A stretch of 64,000 nt of DNA from Adenanthera pavonina (lineage: Eukaryota; Streptophyta; Magnoliopsida; Fabales; Fabaceae), in NCBI GenBank assembly GCA_026686845.1, contig JAIVEN010000013.1:9444001-9508000 (forward strand), written 5' to 3'. Under the pieces are notes generated by a model, which was given only the letters and a program-made list of their open reading frames with translations, ran no database searches and was not told the origin of the DNA. Below, piece after piece: positions 11,346 to 22,850 of this stretch. The position numbers were made by a program, and so were the translations under genes. Each line of letters begins with the position of its first letter. Position 1 is the first letter of the stretch.

Positions 11346-12288
11346 AAATTTAGATCATTTTTATAAAATCAAAGATTTTAAATTATAAGTATTTATAAAT
11401 TTGTAAATTTGCTTATTACAAAATATGTGTGTCGCATGAAATTTTAAAATAATTATAAAATTTATTAGAAGAATTAGAATTTTTTTCAGCCAATTGGATC
11501 TAATTAGATAAAACCATCAAAGGTCGGTACCAATTCAAGGCCGGCCTCCTAATCTAAAAGAAACATAATTAGAAATAAAAAAAAGAAAAGATCAAATGAT
11601 GGTTAATATATCCAAGTAACTTAAGGTGCATATGATAACAAAGAAGATTTCACAATTTCACAATTATTTTTTTATTGATTTATCATTTCTATTTAACTAT
11701 GCACATATATGTAGAGAGAGATTGCAATATTTGAAAATTTTAAAACTCCTTGAGCTAAGCAATATGAAAATATATATATACACATGAATGACATATACGT
11801 TCAAAATAATTGGTTTTTATTAATAGCATTTCGTAAGATTTTGTCATTCTAAATATTATAAATTAGAAAGTCCAATAAAATAATAGGTGTGAGATTTGAA
11901 CCTAAATCCGAAGTACAAAGTCAAAGTACATAATTGCGTTAAACCTTCATTAAAGCACATAATTACAAAAAAAATCTACAGATGTCCATTATTTAAAATA
12001 TGCTCATTCCAATTCAAAATATAGCTTCTCTTTTGAAATTTTTTCTTGATTCAAAATATAAGTCCTATTTAGGTAAAGTTAAAAATATTAATTATTTTTC
12101 CTTAATCTACCCTTATCTTTAATTAACTTATGAAAAAAAAATTGTATTGAAAATAATCTTTATTAAGGTAATGTTTGAAAATAATGTAAATGTTTAACAA
12201 ATTTAATTAGTTTAACTTCATTTCTTGATCTATGTATAGTTAGTTAAATAAGAATTATATTTTTTATCGGAAGGAGTATGTATATATA

Positions 12289-12375
12289 TATTTTTTGGTC
12301 ACTCATGAGGATTGAACCCTCAACTGCATGGTTAAGGGACAATGTGAGCAACTATTATGCCGCACTCACATGGTT
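12289..12375 (-). mobile_element. SINE-like retroposon with 18-bp target duplication
   Basis: An 87-bp insertion flanked by AAGGAGTATGTATATATA at 12271-12288 and again at 12376-12393. Read on the minus strand it contains GAGGGTTCAATCCTC, a tRNA-type Pol III box B, and ends in an A-rich tail (CCAAAAAATA) next to the target duplication. The long target duplication, tail and box B fit a small tRNA-derived SINE or tRNA retropseudogene. Box A is not convincing, and part of the direct repeat is AT-rich, so some of the match could be chance. Confidence 0.55.
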
Positions 12376-13623
12376 AAGGAGTATGTATATATAAAAGATA
12401 ATATATATATATGCTTTGTTTCAAAATTCAAATTCATTCTTAGCAAAAAAAAAAATTCAAATTCATTAGTTGTCCCATCAAGTCTTTTGTTTTTTTTTTT
12501 GGCATAAAACGTGATAAACACTATAATACACTGATACTTCAAATTACTTAATATATTTGCATCGAATACTTTTTCAATGTAGATACATATTGATATTTTT
12601 TATTATTTTTTGATAAAATAAAAAATTAATGTTCGATATGTATCAAATACATATTGGATCTGGGTCAATGAAGTTTGATTTTTTAGATATTTCAAGTCAT
12701 TTTTATAAAAATTAAAATAAATATTATATTTACTTATCAATTAAAATAATAGGAATATATTTCTTCTATTTGATAAAAACTACTCCTAAATTATTTTGTT
12801 ATATTTTCCTTTATGATAAAAATTTATTTCTTTTATTTAAAATCCAAATAAACCTTTTTTATCACATTGGTTGAGATGCACGAGACAACTTTGATAGTAT
12901 AGAGTTTTGGAAGTAATAACTTTGTCTCTTGATGAAATAAACATAGAAGCTATTCTATTTAAGAGTGATGGCTAGGGAGAAGATGTGATTGGTACTATTC
13001 CTAATAGTAGAAACAAGACTGTAGACAAATTTAAAATGATTTTATGTGTTTTGTCTGGTATTCAATATTATTAAATGACTATATAAGTGTGTTCTTAGTT
13101 TGAATTTTCTTATAGCAATTACATTTCTTATATTTTATGAATTTTATATATTTATAATTTTTTTGTTTTATATATATGTATTTTAGAAGTATCGTTTCCT
13201 ATATTTTAAATTTTGAAATATTGATATATTGGATACACATCTAATCCAATATTCATATCGTATTTGTGCATCATAGACGGGCTATATAATTAAATTGGTA
13301 GAAGAAATGGATGGCTTTTTTTTCCTTCAACCACAAGAAATATGATAGTACCACTTTTGTTTCAGTTTATAAAGCGCTTTTAACTATTGCACATGAATCA
13401 AAAGTGATAGTTAATAATTAAAAAAAATTGTATCGATAAGTTACTTTCATTTACTAATAGTTGATCTATAAATTAAATTCTCTAATATTAATTAAATTTT
13501 ATCTTTTCTTAGACGTATTTTAGGCAAAATAAAATTAAATATACATAATCCGTAAAATATCTTATATTGTAAATAATAGATTTTTTTTAAAAAAATGCCT
13601 TATAAATTGAATCTAATGGAGTA

Positions 13624-13888
13624 CTCCCTCCGGTCCTATATATAGGACCTTTTGCCTTGGTCTTAAATATAAGATCCTTTACAATATACGAGGTGGTATT
13701 TATTATGTATTTTTAAAAAAATGCCTCTATTTAATGTATTCAAAGAGAGAAAAAGAGAGATTAAATAAGGGTAGTTTTAGAAAAATGTTGAAAATTTCGG
13801 AGAAATCGAGGTAGTTAATTAGTTTTAACTCCCTTTCTTAATTCGCGTGATTCGGTTAAAATGGTCTTATATATAGGACCAGAGGGAG
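13624..13888 (+). mobile_element. MITE copy 2 (Tc1/mariner-like, TA-flanked)
   Basis: 265 bp, starting CTCCCTCCGGTCCTATATA and ending ATATAGGACCAGAGGGAG, between TA at 13622-13623 and 13889-13890. Nearly identical to copy 3 and about equal in length. The ends hold a nested palindrome, TCCTATATATAGGA. Confidence 0.85.
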
Positions 13889-14214
13889 TATTATTAAAAC
13901 CAACAAGATATGGATGTATGGCTGACTTTTTATTTATTTTGATTGAAATTGATGCATTGAAAAATATTAATAATTAATATATTATTCAACCATTTCAACC
14001 GTTGACATCACCTTCCATGGTATGATCCAAATATGATCATTTAAAAAATAATATTTGGTAGGAATTTCCCAAAAGACACGCCAAGATCAACTTTGCCGCC
14101 TTGTTTGGGAATTGGATTTTCTCCGGATCAAACAACTTCGCCATTGACCAAAAGGAAAGAAATTTGAATTGTCTCATTTTTTTAAGGAAAAAATAATATA
14201 TTTAAAAAATAATA

Positions 14215-14479
14215 CTCCCTCCGGTCCTATATATAGGACCTTTTGCCTTGGTCCTAAATATAAGATCCTTTACAATATACGAGGTGGTATTTATTATGTA
14301 TTTTCAAAAAAATGCCCCTATTTAATGTATTCAAAGAGAGAAAAAGAGAGATTAAATAAGGGTAGTTTTGGGAAAATGTTGAAAATTTCGGAGAAATCGA
14401 GGTAGTTAATTAGTTTTAACTCCCTTCCTTAATTCACGTGATTCGGTTAAAATGGTCTTATATATAGGATCAGAGGGAG
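14215..14479 (+). mobile_element. MITE copy 3 (Tc1/mariner-like, TA-flanked)
   Basis: 265 bp with the same termini as copy 2, flanked by TA at 14213-14214 and 14480-14481. It sits exactly at the junction of two tandem copies of a roughly 165-bp host segment, so it inserted at or after that small duplication. Confidence 0.85.
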
Positions 14480-14640
14480 TATTTGGTAGGAATTTCCCAA
14501 AAGACACGCCAAGATCAACTTTGCCGCCTTGTTTGGGAATTGGATTTTCTCCGGATCAACCAACTTCGCCATTGACCAAAAGGAAAGAAATTTGAATTGT
14601 CTCGTTTTTTTAAGGAAAAAATAATATATTTCAAACAAAT
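14480..14640. repeat. Third partial copy of the duplicated block
   Basis: From TTTGGTAGGAATTTCCC to AAATAATATATTTCAAAC this repeats 14053-14212 almost exactly (for example CCAACTTCGCC versus CAAACTTCGCC variants). It is a short tandem duplication later separated by MITE 3. Confidence 0.8.
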
Positions 14641-15038
14641 TCTTGCAATCAAATTTATTCTTAATATATTTAGACAGAACAAATTAAATGGTAGTTTTTG
14701 TTTAAAATAAAGATAATTTTTTTCATTTAAAATTAAAAGAATCTATAAAAATAAAAATTTATTCATAATAGATTTTCACAATTCAAATTAACTGAACAGT
14801 TAATATTTTACCGAAGCTGACATTTTTTTTAATCTAAGTTGAAATTCATTTTTCTATAACAAAAAGAGGGACATTATTGAACAAAAAGACTCATTAACTG
14901 AAACAAAAGTAAAATAAAAAATAACAAAACTTTGGCCCATACCCCAATTCCTAACGCTTTTACAGAGAATACTTTGCACAGAGAATTATCGTTGAAGTAA
15001 AACACACTCTGATTCTGGAAAATCACATTTTGTTTCAT
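14641..15038. other. 3' flank of the SABATH gene
   Basis: AT-rich downstream flank of the minus-strand gene. It presumably contains the 3' UTR (T-rich tract and AATAAT-type sequence near 14870 on the minus strand). No other feature recognised. Confidence 0.4.
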
Positions 15039-16548
15039 TCACAACCCTTGTACTGCATTGCGCTTGAGGACAAATAATTCTCCCAAGTCCTTGAATGAAG
15101 GGTCTGTAAGGAAGGTGGATTCTGCCAATTTCTTCTCATATTGGATAAAAAACTCATCTACAACCTCTTCTCCAAAGTGTTCCTTCAAAAGACCTTCATG
15201 CACAGCTCTCACGCTCAAGCAGAAACTATGGGCATCTTGTTTTTGCGGCTTGACATGTAAGCCAAATAAAGATTCCGACTTCTCAACTTTGAAATTCCCA
15301 TTCTTCTTAATCAATTTCTCTACCTCTTCTGATGGTGGTATGTAGACTGGTATGTTGAAGGAATCTATGGACTCCTCGCTAATTAAGCCCTTCAAATCAC
15401 AACATTATTTAAAAGACAAACATTAAATGGGTCCTTCACAATTCATTTACTATATATAGATACTTAGATACATAGATGTCAGACGAGAAAGAGTAATTGT
15501 TATTTTACCTTATTGGCCATCTCTACAAGAGCATTCCCCATGATATTTCCAGCAGCTTCAAATCTGCTCTTAGAATTTGGTGGGACACAGGGTATGATAA
15601 GAGTCATGATACCTCCATCAACAAGCTCTAAGGCTCTTGAGTTGAGGAAGCTCTCCACGTCTCTTGCAAATTGTGCAGAATATGCCTCTGCAACTTCCTT
15701 CGCAGCATCGGTAAGGTAAATTCTTCCTTTATTATAAGCAGGAGAGTTCTTATCAACTATGTCTTTAGGTACCATTGAGAGCCAATGAAGTGCATAAGAA
15801 GAGTAGAAAATATGAATGCTTGACTTTGGAAACAATCTGCCATGAAATGAACCAGGCACAGCAGCTGCATAGTATTGTTTATTCTCAGGAAGGGACCTTA
15901 AAAGTGTGTTGAAATCATTACCAGCATGGTCATTGAAGAACACTTGAATTTCAAGTGAGTCCAAATCACATCCTTGAGATTGAAATTTAAGGGTCACAGC
16001 TTCTAGAATGTTTTCAACGTTGTAGAATGTGTTAGGTCCAACTGAACAGCCCAAATCTGCTATGCGAAAAACATTATTGGAATGCTGAAGAAGCGTGTCC
16101 AGATGAAGCTTTTCAAGAATGGCTTCTTTGATATTGTTGTTCAGTATATCTGTTGCCCTACGCTGCCAAATAAGGTTTAAACTTCAAACTTCGTTTCTTT
16201 CTTTCTTTCTTTGTTTTTTTTTTCAATAAACAAACTTCAAACTGTCTATAAAGGTATTATCATTGATAAATTTGTATGAAAAACAGGCACAAGGATCGTT
16301 TTTGATTATTCTATATATGAAGCACTTTGGATTAAGCATTGATGTATATAGTTAAATGCTTTCTGAAAATCACTGGAAAAAGAAATTAATTTAAACCAAA
16401 CAAAGCTAAGAAAATACTCATGGCGTTAATTAAAAGAAAACCAAAAGCAATCAAATTAGAAAAAGTAATGTGCAGAAATTGCTTGAGATTGAAGAACCTG
16501 GATGGTGGAATTTTGAAAATAGCTATATTCGCCATCTCCAGTATTCAT
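15039..16548 (-). CDS. SABATH-family S-adenosylmethionine-dependent (carboxyl) methyltransferase, 3 exons
   Basis: Exons: 16548-16498, 16162-15509 and 15389-15039. Both introns are GT-AG and phase 0, giving 351 residues plus TGA, a normal family length. Residues 1-17 (MNTGDGEYSYFQNSTIQ) are the classic SABATH N-terminus. DLGCSVGPNTF (53-63) is the SAM-binding loop, FFNDHAGNDFNTLL (92-105) the second cofactor motif, and YYAAAVPGSFHGRLFP plus YSSYALHWLS (114-146) the substrate/cofactor region. Gln17 and Trp144 match the residues that hold the substrate carboxylate in salicylate methyltransferase. The family methylates carboxyl groups of small acids (salicylate, jasmonate, IAA, benzoate and others) or xanthine nitrogens; the substrate here cannot be told. 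No stop or frameshift was found. In frame upstream of the ATG is EAVS preceded by plausible coding codons beginning at TTG, so an older start may have been lost. Confidence 0.92.
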
Positions 16549-16701
16549 TGAGACAGCTTCGTAAGATTTTATGCCTCTTTGGCTTTCCAACCTAATTTGT
16601 GCTCTTTCCTATAAGCGTTTGAAAGTCACACGAATCTTATCATCACGTAAGTGTGTGTGTGTGTTCTATGAAAGATACAGCTCATCACTTCACACATTTT
16701 A

Positions 16702-16713
16702 TTATATAAATAG
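16702..16713 (-). promoter_or_regulatory. Candidate TATA box of the SABATH gene
   Basis: CTATTTATATAA on the minus strand, about 155 bp upstream of the ATG, allowing a 5' UTR of about 120 nt. No other TATA-like element is as well placed. Positional evidence only. Confidence 0.45.
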
Positions 16714-16719
16714 TGTGGG

Positions 16720-17732
16720 TAACTATTTATTTATTACGATCGATCCCACGTTTTAGTCCCCTTGTACATTTCATTAATGCACATAGAGTATTCTCACACT
16801 AAATATCGTCATTGCATACGTTATTCATATTATTAGGAATTAGTATCAACAAAATGACATATGCATTTTGACCCAAAAGAATGACAAATATGCAAAATAT
16901 CGTCATTGCACATGGACTATTCTCGCACTAAATATTGCAATTGTCATTTCATACGTATTAATCATATGACCTAGATCATTTGCACCTTAGTTCAGCCACT
17001 ACATTAAAATTGGCTTCGTTTGAGAACCGTCAACTATTTCCACACTAATAAAAATGATGGCTTTTATTGATGTTTATGATAATGCCAACAAAAATAAGTT
17101 TTCTTGGCATTTGTTTGTACAAATGTTAACTAAAGTCTATTTTAGTTGGTGTTTGTTAGTAGGCTATATAGTTGGCATTTGCATCAACAAGGGCCAACCT
17201 TTCCCCCCTGATAAAAAAAAAAAATGGTATGAGGGCACAACGATGGCCCTAATATGGCATCACAATGCTTGAGGAATTGCGAGAGAGGCAACGACCTCAC
17301 AAAGCGTTGCAGCACTCTTGTGTTTGTTCAAATAAAAAACTCGCAAAGAATCAAAATATGCAATTGACTAAAATAATTTACAATGAATCAAGCTTGAAAT
17401 CTATACTAACAAATAATGATTCAGATCTGTACGAACAAATCTACAACATTCCTATAATTTAATCAGATAGATTTGCACCGGTTTTCATATACGAACCATT
17501 TTTAAATCAACTCACTGTCCAAAAATGATGATCCTTGATATGCAAGAAATTCTTCGCTGAAAACTTCATAGTTTTTCTAGAAGCTGCCAACTGTTTGATT
17601 ATGAAAAGGAATGGCACATGCTTACTGTTAGGAAGCTGGACGGAAATGATAGTGTAGTCAATGACGTTCTTCTCCTTCATTAGAAGACACTTCCAAGGGT
17701 CATTTGATTTTGTCGATAATGTAGGTCATGAG
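16720..17732. other. Upstream intergenic DNA with a short direct repeat
   Basis: No gene is supported. A segment with CTATTCTCRCACTAAATAT and CGTCATTGCA occurs twice (about 16785-16830 and 16895-16945), a diverged direct repeat roughly 110 bp apart. A poly-A run near 17210 may mark an old retroposon. Open frames here have no recognisable domain. Confidence 0.4.
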
Positions 17733-19493
17733 TATAACACCTTAACTTTAAACCTTATTTCCCATGTATAAGACCTTATTTAATGTCCATTTATACCATT
17801 TTAGAAAACTGAGTCACATAAGAGACTAAAACTGTAATACCCTATACTCACAAACCCTGAATATGCCTAAATATACTTCAACAGGGGAGAGAAGACAGAA
17901 AAGCAGAATGGCACCACATTGAAGAATGTAACAATCCACAACATGTCGCCCTGGATTTAGTCACAGGCTAATGAGAAATTTCCTTTGTTGAATTAGAGGT
18001 TTTGATAATTTCAAACAACTAGAGTTTGAAAAGAGAATATTAAAGGAGCATGAAAGCACAAAGTGAAAAAATCCAGTAGAGATCAAGTAAAGAATTAGTT
18101 TTTAGGATTTCTACCTATATACACTAGGTAAAAAGCTTTAAATCTCACTTATTTATATTACCATAGTGTTCAAACAAGATATTTTAAAGTTATTTGATGT
18201 TTGTATATGTTAGAATTAAGATATATTGACTAACAGATGAACTTTGCTATTTGACTCATGCTTATTTTCTGTAAAATTCACACTTTATTTGTTGAAATTC
18301 AAAGTTACAGAGTTTTTATTTCTAATAGACAAATTTTGATTGTGAAATTTAAATTTCGAACTAAACATTATTCGCGAAAGTGTGCAAAATTCATATGAAA
18401 CTTAGATGAAATTAGACTATTGGTGAAGTTCAAAGTAAGTTTCAAGTCACAGCCTCTGAGAAACGAACTTTGAGCTTCAAAGTGAGAATTTGTATGCTTT
18501 GTTGAAGCATGACTTTGACAGACAAACTTTACAGTTCAAAATTCGAATTTTGAATTGAAGAACCTTTGTGTCATGTTAAATGTGCTTCTGATAGATGAAT
18601 CTCAGTTTCTGAAATTCAAATTTTAAGTGTATTGTGAAAACTTGAAATAACTGTTCAAACTCAATAGATGCACTTTCAATATGAAATTTTGCACGAACTA
18701 ACATTGGATATATTTAGCAAACTCGAAATTCAAATCTCACATTGTAATAGATGAATTTTGAAGTTCAACTATAAAGTCCTTAACTTTCTATCTTTGAGAA
18801 ATTTTTCTGTTGAGCCCCAAAATTCAAAATTTGGTGTGTTAGACGTATTAAATGCTGTTGTTGAATAACTATTTTTACAGGGTAACTATTGGTTAATGTC
18901 TTTAGTGGTTAGATCTTGTGTCTAACAACTAGTTAAGTAACAAATCTATAAATAAAATTTCATTTGAAGTTGTGAATAATGAATTTAAGTCTGATATCAC
19001 AAAAACTCAACTGAATTTCTAAGTCAAAGTTTTTTCACCTACACACTTTATTTATTGTTCTTTAACTTTCATATCTACTCTATCTAAGAGAGTATTTACT
19101 TTTATATAAAATCTTTTCTTCATCTGGAAGAGTGATTTTTTGTGAGGGGATTCACAAAGGGATTAAGGGAAACACTAGTAAGAATCTTTTGAGATTTTGA
19201 ATATTCTTAGAACAGGGCACAAGTAGTGTATTGTGGATGACAAGATGCTACTAAATTCTTGCTAATAGTAGAAAATCTCTAGTGGTGACTTGAGAACTGG
19301 ACATAGATCAAGTAGATTGGACCGAACCTGGATAAATCATTAAGTTTTTCTCTTTCCTTATCTTATGTACATAATTTTCATTATACTCTATCTTTTTACA
19401 AACTATTGCTTTCACTATTATACTTACTTTTGCAGAAAAATTTTATACTTCCCAATTCACCCTTTCTCTTGAAAAGCTAGCATTTCTAACAAG

Positions 19494-19505
19494 TGATATC
19501 AGAGC
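19494..19505 (+). other. Primer-binding site of the truncated copia
   Basis: TGATATCAGAGC, two bases after the LTR end; one base different from the TGGTATCAGAGC initiator-Met primer site. Confidence 0.65.
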
Positions 19506-19519
19506 TTAGACTCCTAATT

Positions 19520-20055
19520 AAAAGATTTCATCATCTAGGAGAGCTCATTACTAGGTTTGGAGAAAACATACTACCAGAAAGGAATAACATCAACAGACCT
19601 CCCGGCTTCAGGGGAGAACACTATGGTTTGACATCAATAGATATATCTCCAATCCATACACCTGGAGACCTGGTCAATCATAAAGAAGGGTGATTTTATG
19701 CCAATGAAGATATAGGATGATGGTACATACAAAGAGAAGCCAAAAGAAGAGTTCTATTGCACTTTAAGGCAAAACACTCCTTAATTAGTGCTCTAAATCA
19801 ACATGAGTTCTATAGAGTTTCTCATTATTCTACAGCCAAAAGCATGTGGGATACTCTGGAGATTGCTCATGAAAGAACCAAGGGAGTGAAGGAGAACAAA
19901 CTGAATACTTGCATTGATGAATATGAAAGCTTTAAAATGAAAGAAGGAGAAAGCATCAAAGATCTACAAAAGAAGTTCACTTTTATCATAAATTAACTGA
20001 ATAGCCTTGGAAAGGAGTATTCTCAACTTGAGAAAGTCAGAAAGATTCTTAGAGA
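19520..20055 (+). pseudogene. gag: copia gag fragment
   Basis: Encodes in pieces GENILPERNNINRPPGFRGEHYG, then (after a frame change near 19690) LHFKAKHSLISALNQHEFYRVSHY, MWDTLEIAHERTKGVKENKL and EGESIKDLQKKFTFIIN, ending at a TAA near 19994. These match the UBN2-type gag of the array at 59340-60330. Broken by stops, a frameshift and truncation. Confidence 0.75.
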
Positions 20056-22070
20056 TCATTTCTGAAAATTCCTGAAATTGACAATAACTTTGAAAAATCA
20101 TATTTTCTTCTTTTTTGAACCAAATTATGAATACTCTATGTCATATGAAAGCTCTATATGTCTATTTTCTAGACATATTTTTTTGGTAAATTTATTTCAC
20201 TTGCATAGGGCATGACATTAACTAAAATTGTGAAGGGTCAGAATCCAACTTTTACTGGAATAGTTTTGAAAAAACCTTCATATCTTCTATTATATAGCTC
20301 TAATTATCTCCAAATTAATGTCATATGAAACTTAAAACATATGCCTTTCTATACCTATAAACTACTGAATTTTTGGAGCTCTGTATGATTTTATATTGTC
20401 TTTTGAATTTTATAGTATCTAACTTTGACTTTCCAGTTTTCCCAATCTTTCTCTATTCTAAACCCTAAATTTGAAAAATCACTATAATTTGTACACAACT
20501 CTAAATAGGGTGCTCTTTAGACAACTTTAAAGCTCTATTTGTGTACTACTTAAATCAATTGCCCCGTCTCACATGAACAGTACCTACATTTCTATCAAGA
20601 TGTTTAGATTGAACATTTCCATTTATGTCTTGACAAAATGAGCTTCATATCATATTTACATCATCATTCATTGCACCACATTCATGCATATCATAATGAG
20701 AAACTTAGAAATACATAATAACAAATAGTAGCATCATTCATCTATACATATTTGGATACAAAGGTTCACACTATAACATAATATCTTGCATCATCAACCA
20801 CTTATCATTATCTTCTTCATGAATCTAGCTCCTTCCTTAGCCCTTTTCCATTATTTTCTCTAGCATGGTTAGTCATTGAGGAGGAAGTGATATTCAAAGA
20901 ATCTCAGTAGTAACAACACATTCATACAATCATGTTATCACATAATTCATGGAAACATAAAGAAAACATCAATTTATCACTTGAATTAAACTTTTAATGC
21001 CATAACATTTCATAAAAATTTTGGCAGAGTTTTATTTTAAAATTTGGATATCCAGAGGTCATAAACCTTATCAAACAACTCAACCAATAATCACAAAACA
21101 TCATTATATACATATGGCATAGCAAAAAGTTCATGAAATTCAAGTTTGATAATAATAAGTATAAATAGGTAAATTACTACCTTCAAGCTTTTCCAACTTT
21201 TCCAAACTTCGTAGACACTTCATTTGGCCTTTAGACACTTCTTGAAACCCAACAACTTGAGTCTTCAACTTGCCTTCTTGCTTCCTCTTTTTATCTCTTC
21301 TTCTTTCTCTCTTTCTTTCTTGTGTTTTCTTGCTCTATTTTGCTGCTGAAAGTGCCGTTCAGAATAGATAGGAAAGAGAGGGATTATATGGCTTAATAAC
21401 TCACTAATTACTCAATTAGCCTTAATCACTTTTTGGTCCAAAAACTCAAGACTTCTCCTACAAGTTGTTTGGCCAAAAATTCAAGCCTTCCTTGAGAAGT
21501 TTTGGTCCAAAAATTTGAGCTGAATGGATGTCCAAGAAAGAGAAGAAATTGTCCAAATACTGCTTAATTTTTCCTAGTCTAGATATATCCTGAACTGGTT
21601 AATTTTAAACTGTACCGATGAAGTCACTTTTTACAGTAAATTAGTATTTTAGGGATACAGGACTATTTCAAATTTATATCTATGTTTCCTTAATTATCTT
21701 GTCCCAAAAAATATCTGTGTAAGACTCACATCCTGTCTCGGTCATCTTTTAACCATCTGTGGGACACACAATCTACTTTATTGGTATTACGTTACTTTTT
21801 GACCCGGGACCAAATTATAATTTTTAATTCTTCTAGGTCATTAGCTGTAATTTTTCCCAAAACATATATTCTCATACATCCCCATGTGACTTTCATTCTT
21901 GAGAGGTTAAAATGAAATTATCTTAACTTTTAGGACAAAAACATATTTTCTCATTTTTTCCGTCTGACTGGGAAAAATAACCTCTACCTTTTTTCACACA
22001 AAATAACATATGTTCGTTTTTACGGATTCCTTACAGATATTTAGATATTTTATCTCTTAGGGATGTTATA

Positions 22071-22619
22071 AAAGTTATGCATGATTTTCTAAAACTGTTC
22101 TTGTAAAAGAAATATTTAGACCCTTGATAATTCATAATGATTCTATGACCTGTACAAAATGAATAAATATACAAAATAAATATGAATCAAAAGTAAACAC
22201 ACAAAACTTTTCAATGGTATAAAGAACGCACAAATTAGCTCTGTATGGGATGAGAAATAAATTTCCAAAGAAGAGGTTAGAAAACTAGAAAGATGGAATT
22301 TGGCTATATTAATAGTGAATTTCGTGCCAAATACTATACAAATTGAAACATCAAAGATACTGTTTCATATTTTTCCCTTGTAAAAAATGTTTAAATCTAT
22401 TTTTAGAAACTTGAATCACTTCCATACAATTTTTATAAGTTTAGTTATGATTTTTCAATGTTCAATCTGGAAAATAGGGTGACCAAATAAACAGTAACCA
22501 AAAGTTTTAAACTTTTCTGTTTTGATCCCTCATGTAATTTAAGGCTCCAAAGTGACTTAAATGTACATTAAATAAGGTCTTGTACATGGGATATGATGTC
22601 TAAAGTTAAGGCATTACAG
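22071..22619 (+). mobile_element. Plus-strand LTR 3'-end fragment
   Basis: Resembles the last part of the long LTRs (compare 24880-25276 and 38400-38960) and ends CTAAAGTTAAGGCATTACA at about 22619. Its final 80 bp are an inverted copy of 17733-17815. Confidence 0.55.
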
Positions 22620-22850
22620 AGGCAAGAAGGATGGATCCGATGAGAAAGAGGGAAGGAAGGAAAGGAGGATAGAAGGAAAGGTACAAGTGGGTGAAGGAGG
22701 TAAGAGACTTCCAGAGTGAGAGAGGTGAAAGAGTTTGAGAGTGAAGAAAAAAAGTATAGAGAAAGAAAGGCAATGGGGAAAGAGATAGAATAATATGGAC
22801 CATTAGATTCTTTAATCAACAGTTAAAAATGATGATCCGTGACATGTTTT
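22620..22850. other. Purine-rich spacer
   Basis: About 150 bp of GGAAGGAAAGGAGGATAGAA-type purine-rich DNA, then AT-rich sequence leading into the next LTR. It could be an LTR leader fragment. No gene. Confidence 0.35.

Larger units (their letters stand above)
11430..14214. repeat. Duplicated non-coding block, copy 2
   Basis: Collinear with 8845-11345 but interrupted by extra DNA, including a SINE-like insertion (12289-12375), an unassigned stretch (about 12530-13270) and MITE 2. The right end (about 13900-14210) is the best-conserved part, with the GTTGACATCACCTTCC and CATTGACCAAAAGGAA blocks matching 11050-11220. No gene is seen. Confidence 0.65.
17986..20055 (+). mobile_element. Truncated Sirevirus-like Ty1/copia element (5' LTR plus part of gag)
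   Basis: LTR 17986-19491 begins TGTTGAATTAGAGGTTTTGA and ends CATTTCTAACA, related to the copia LTRs at 35005, 56784 and 60386. It is followed by a primer site and gag, and then stops abruptly at about 20055, where minus-strand LTR sequence resumes. No 3' LTR is present, so this is a truncated copy. Most of the TTCGAA motifs typical of the sister LTRs are here TTCAAA or similar, consistent with greater age and CpG decay. Confidence 0.8.
17733..22070 (-). mobile_element. Minus-strand LTR remnant, invaded by copia
   Basis: The left end, read on the minus strand, is AAAGTTAAGGTGTTATA, the same LTR terminus as at 1769 and 22619. The right end reads TATAACATCCC on the minus strand (a decayed TGTAACATCC). 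Between them, after removal of the copia insertion 17986-20055, about 2.3 kb remains, the usual length of these LTRs. A hairpin with one mismatch, TGAGATTCTTTGAATATCA, lies at 20888-20906 (minus). No clean target duplication was found and an extra TGTAATACCC terminus at 17836 suggests more than one fragment, so the unity of this copy is tentative. Confidence 0.5.

Noticed and set aside
12296..12375. Functional tRNA gene on the minus strand
   Set aside because: A box B-like GGTTCAATCC is present, but no acceptor-stem pairing or convincing box A could be found, and it is bounded by target duplications.
17054..17462. Two small plus-strand open frames upstream of the SABATH gene
   Set aside because: No recognisable domain, AT-rich, containing a poly-A-derived lysine run; chance open frames.
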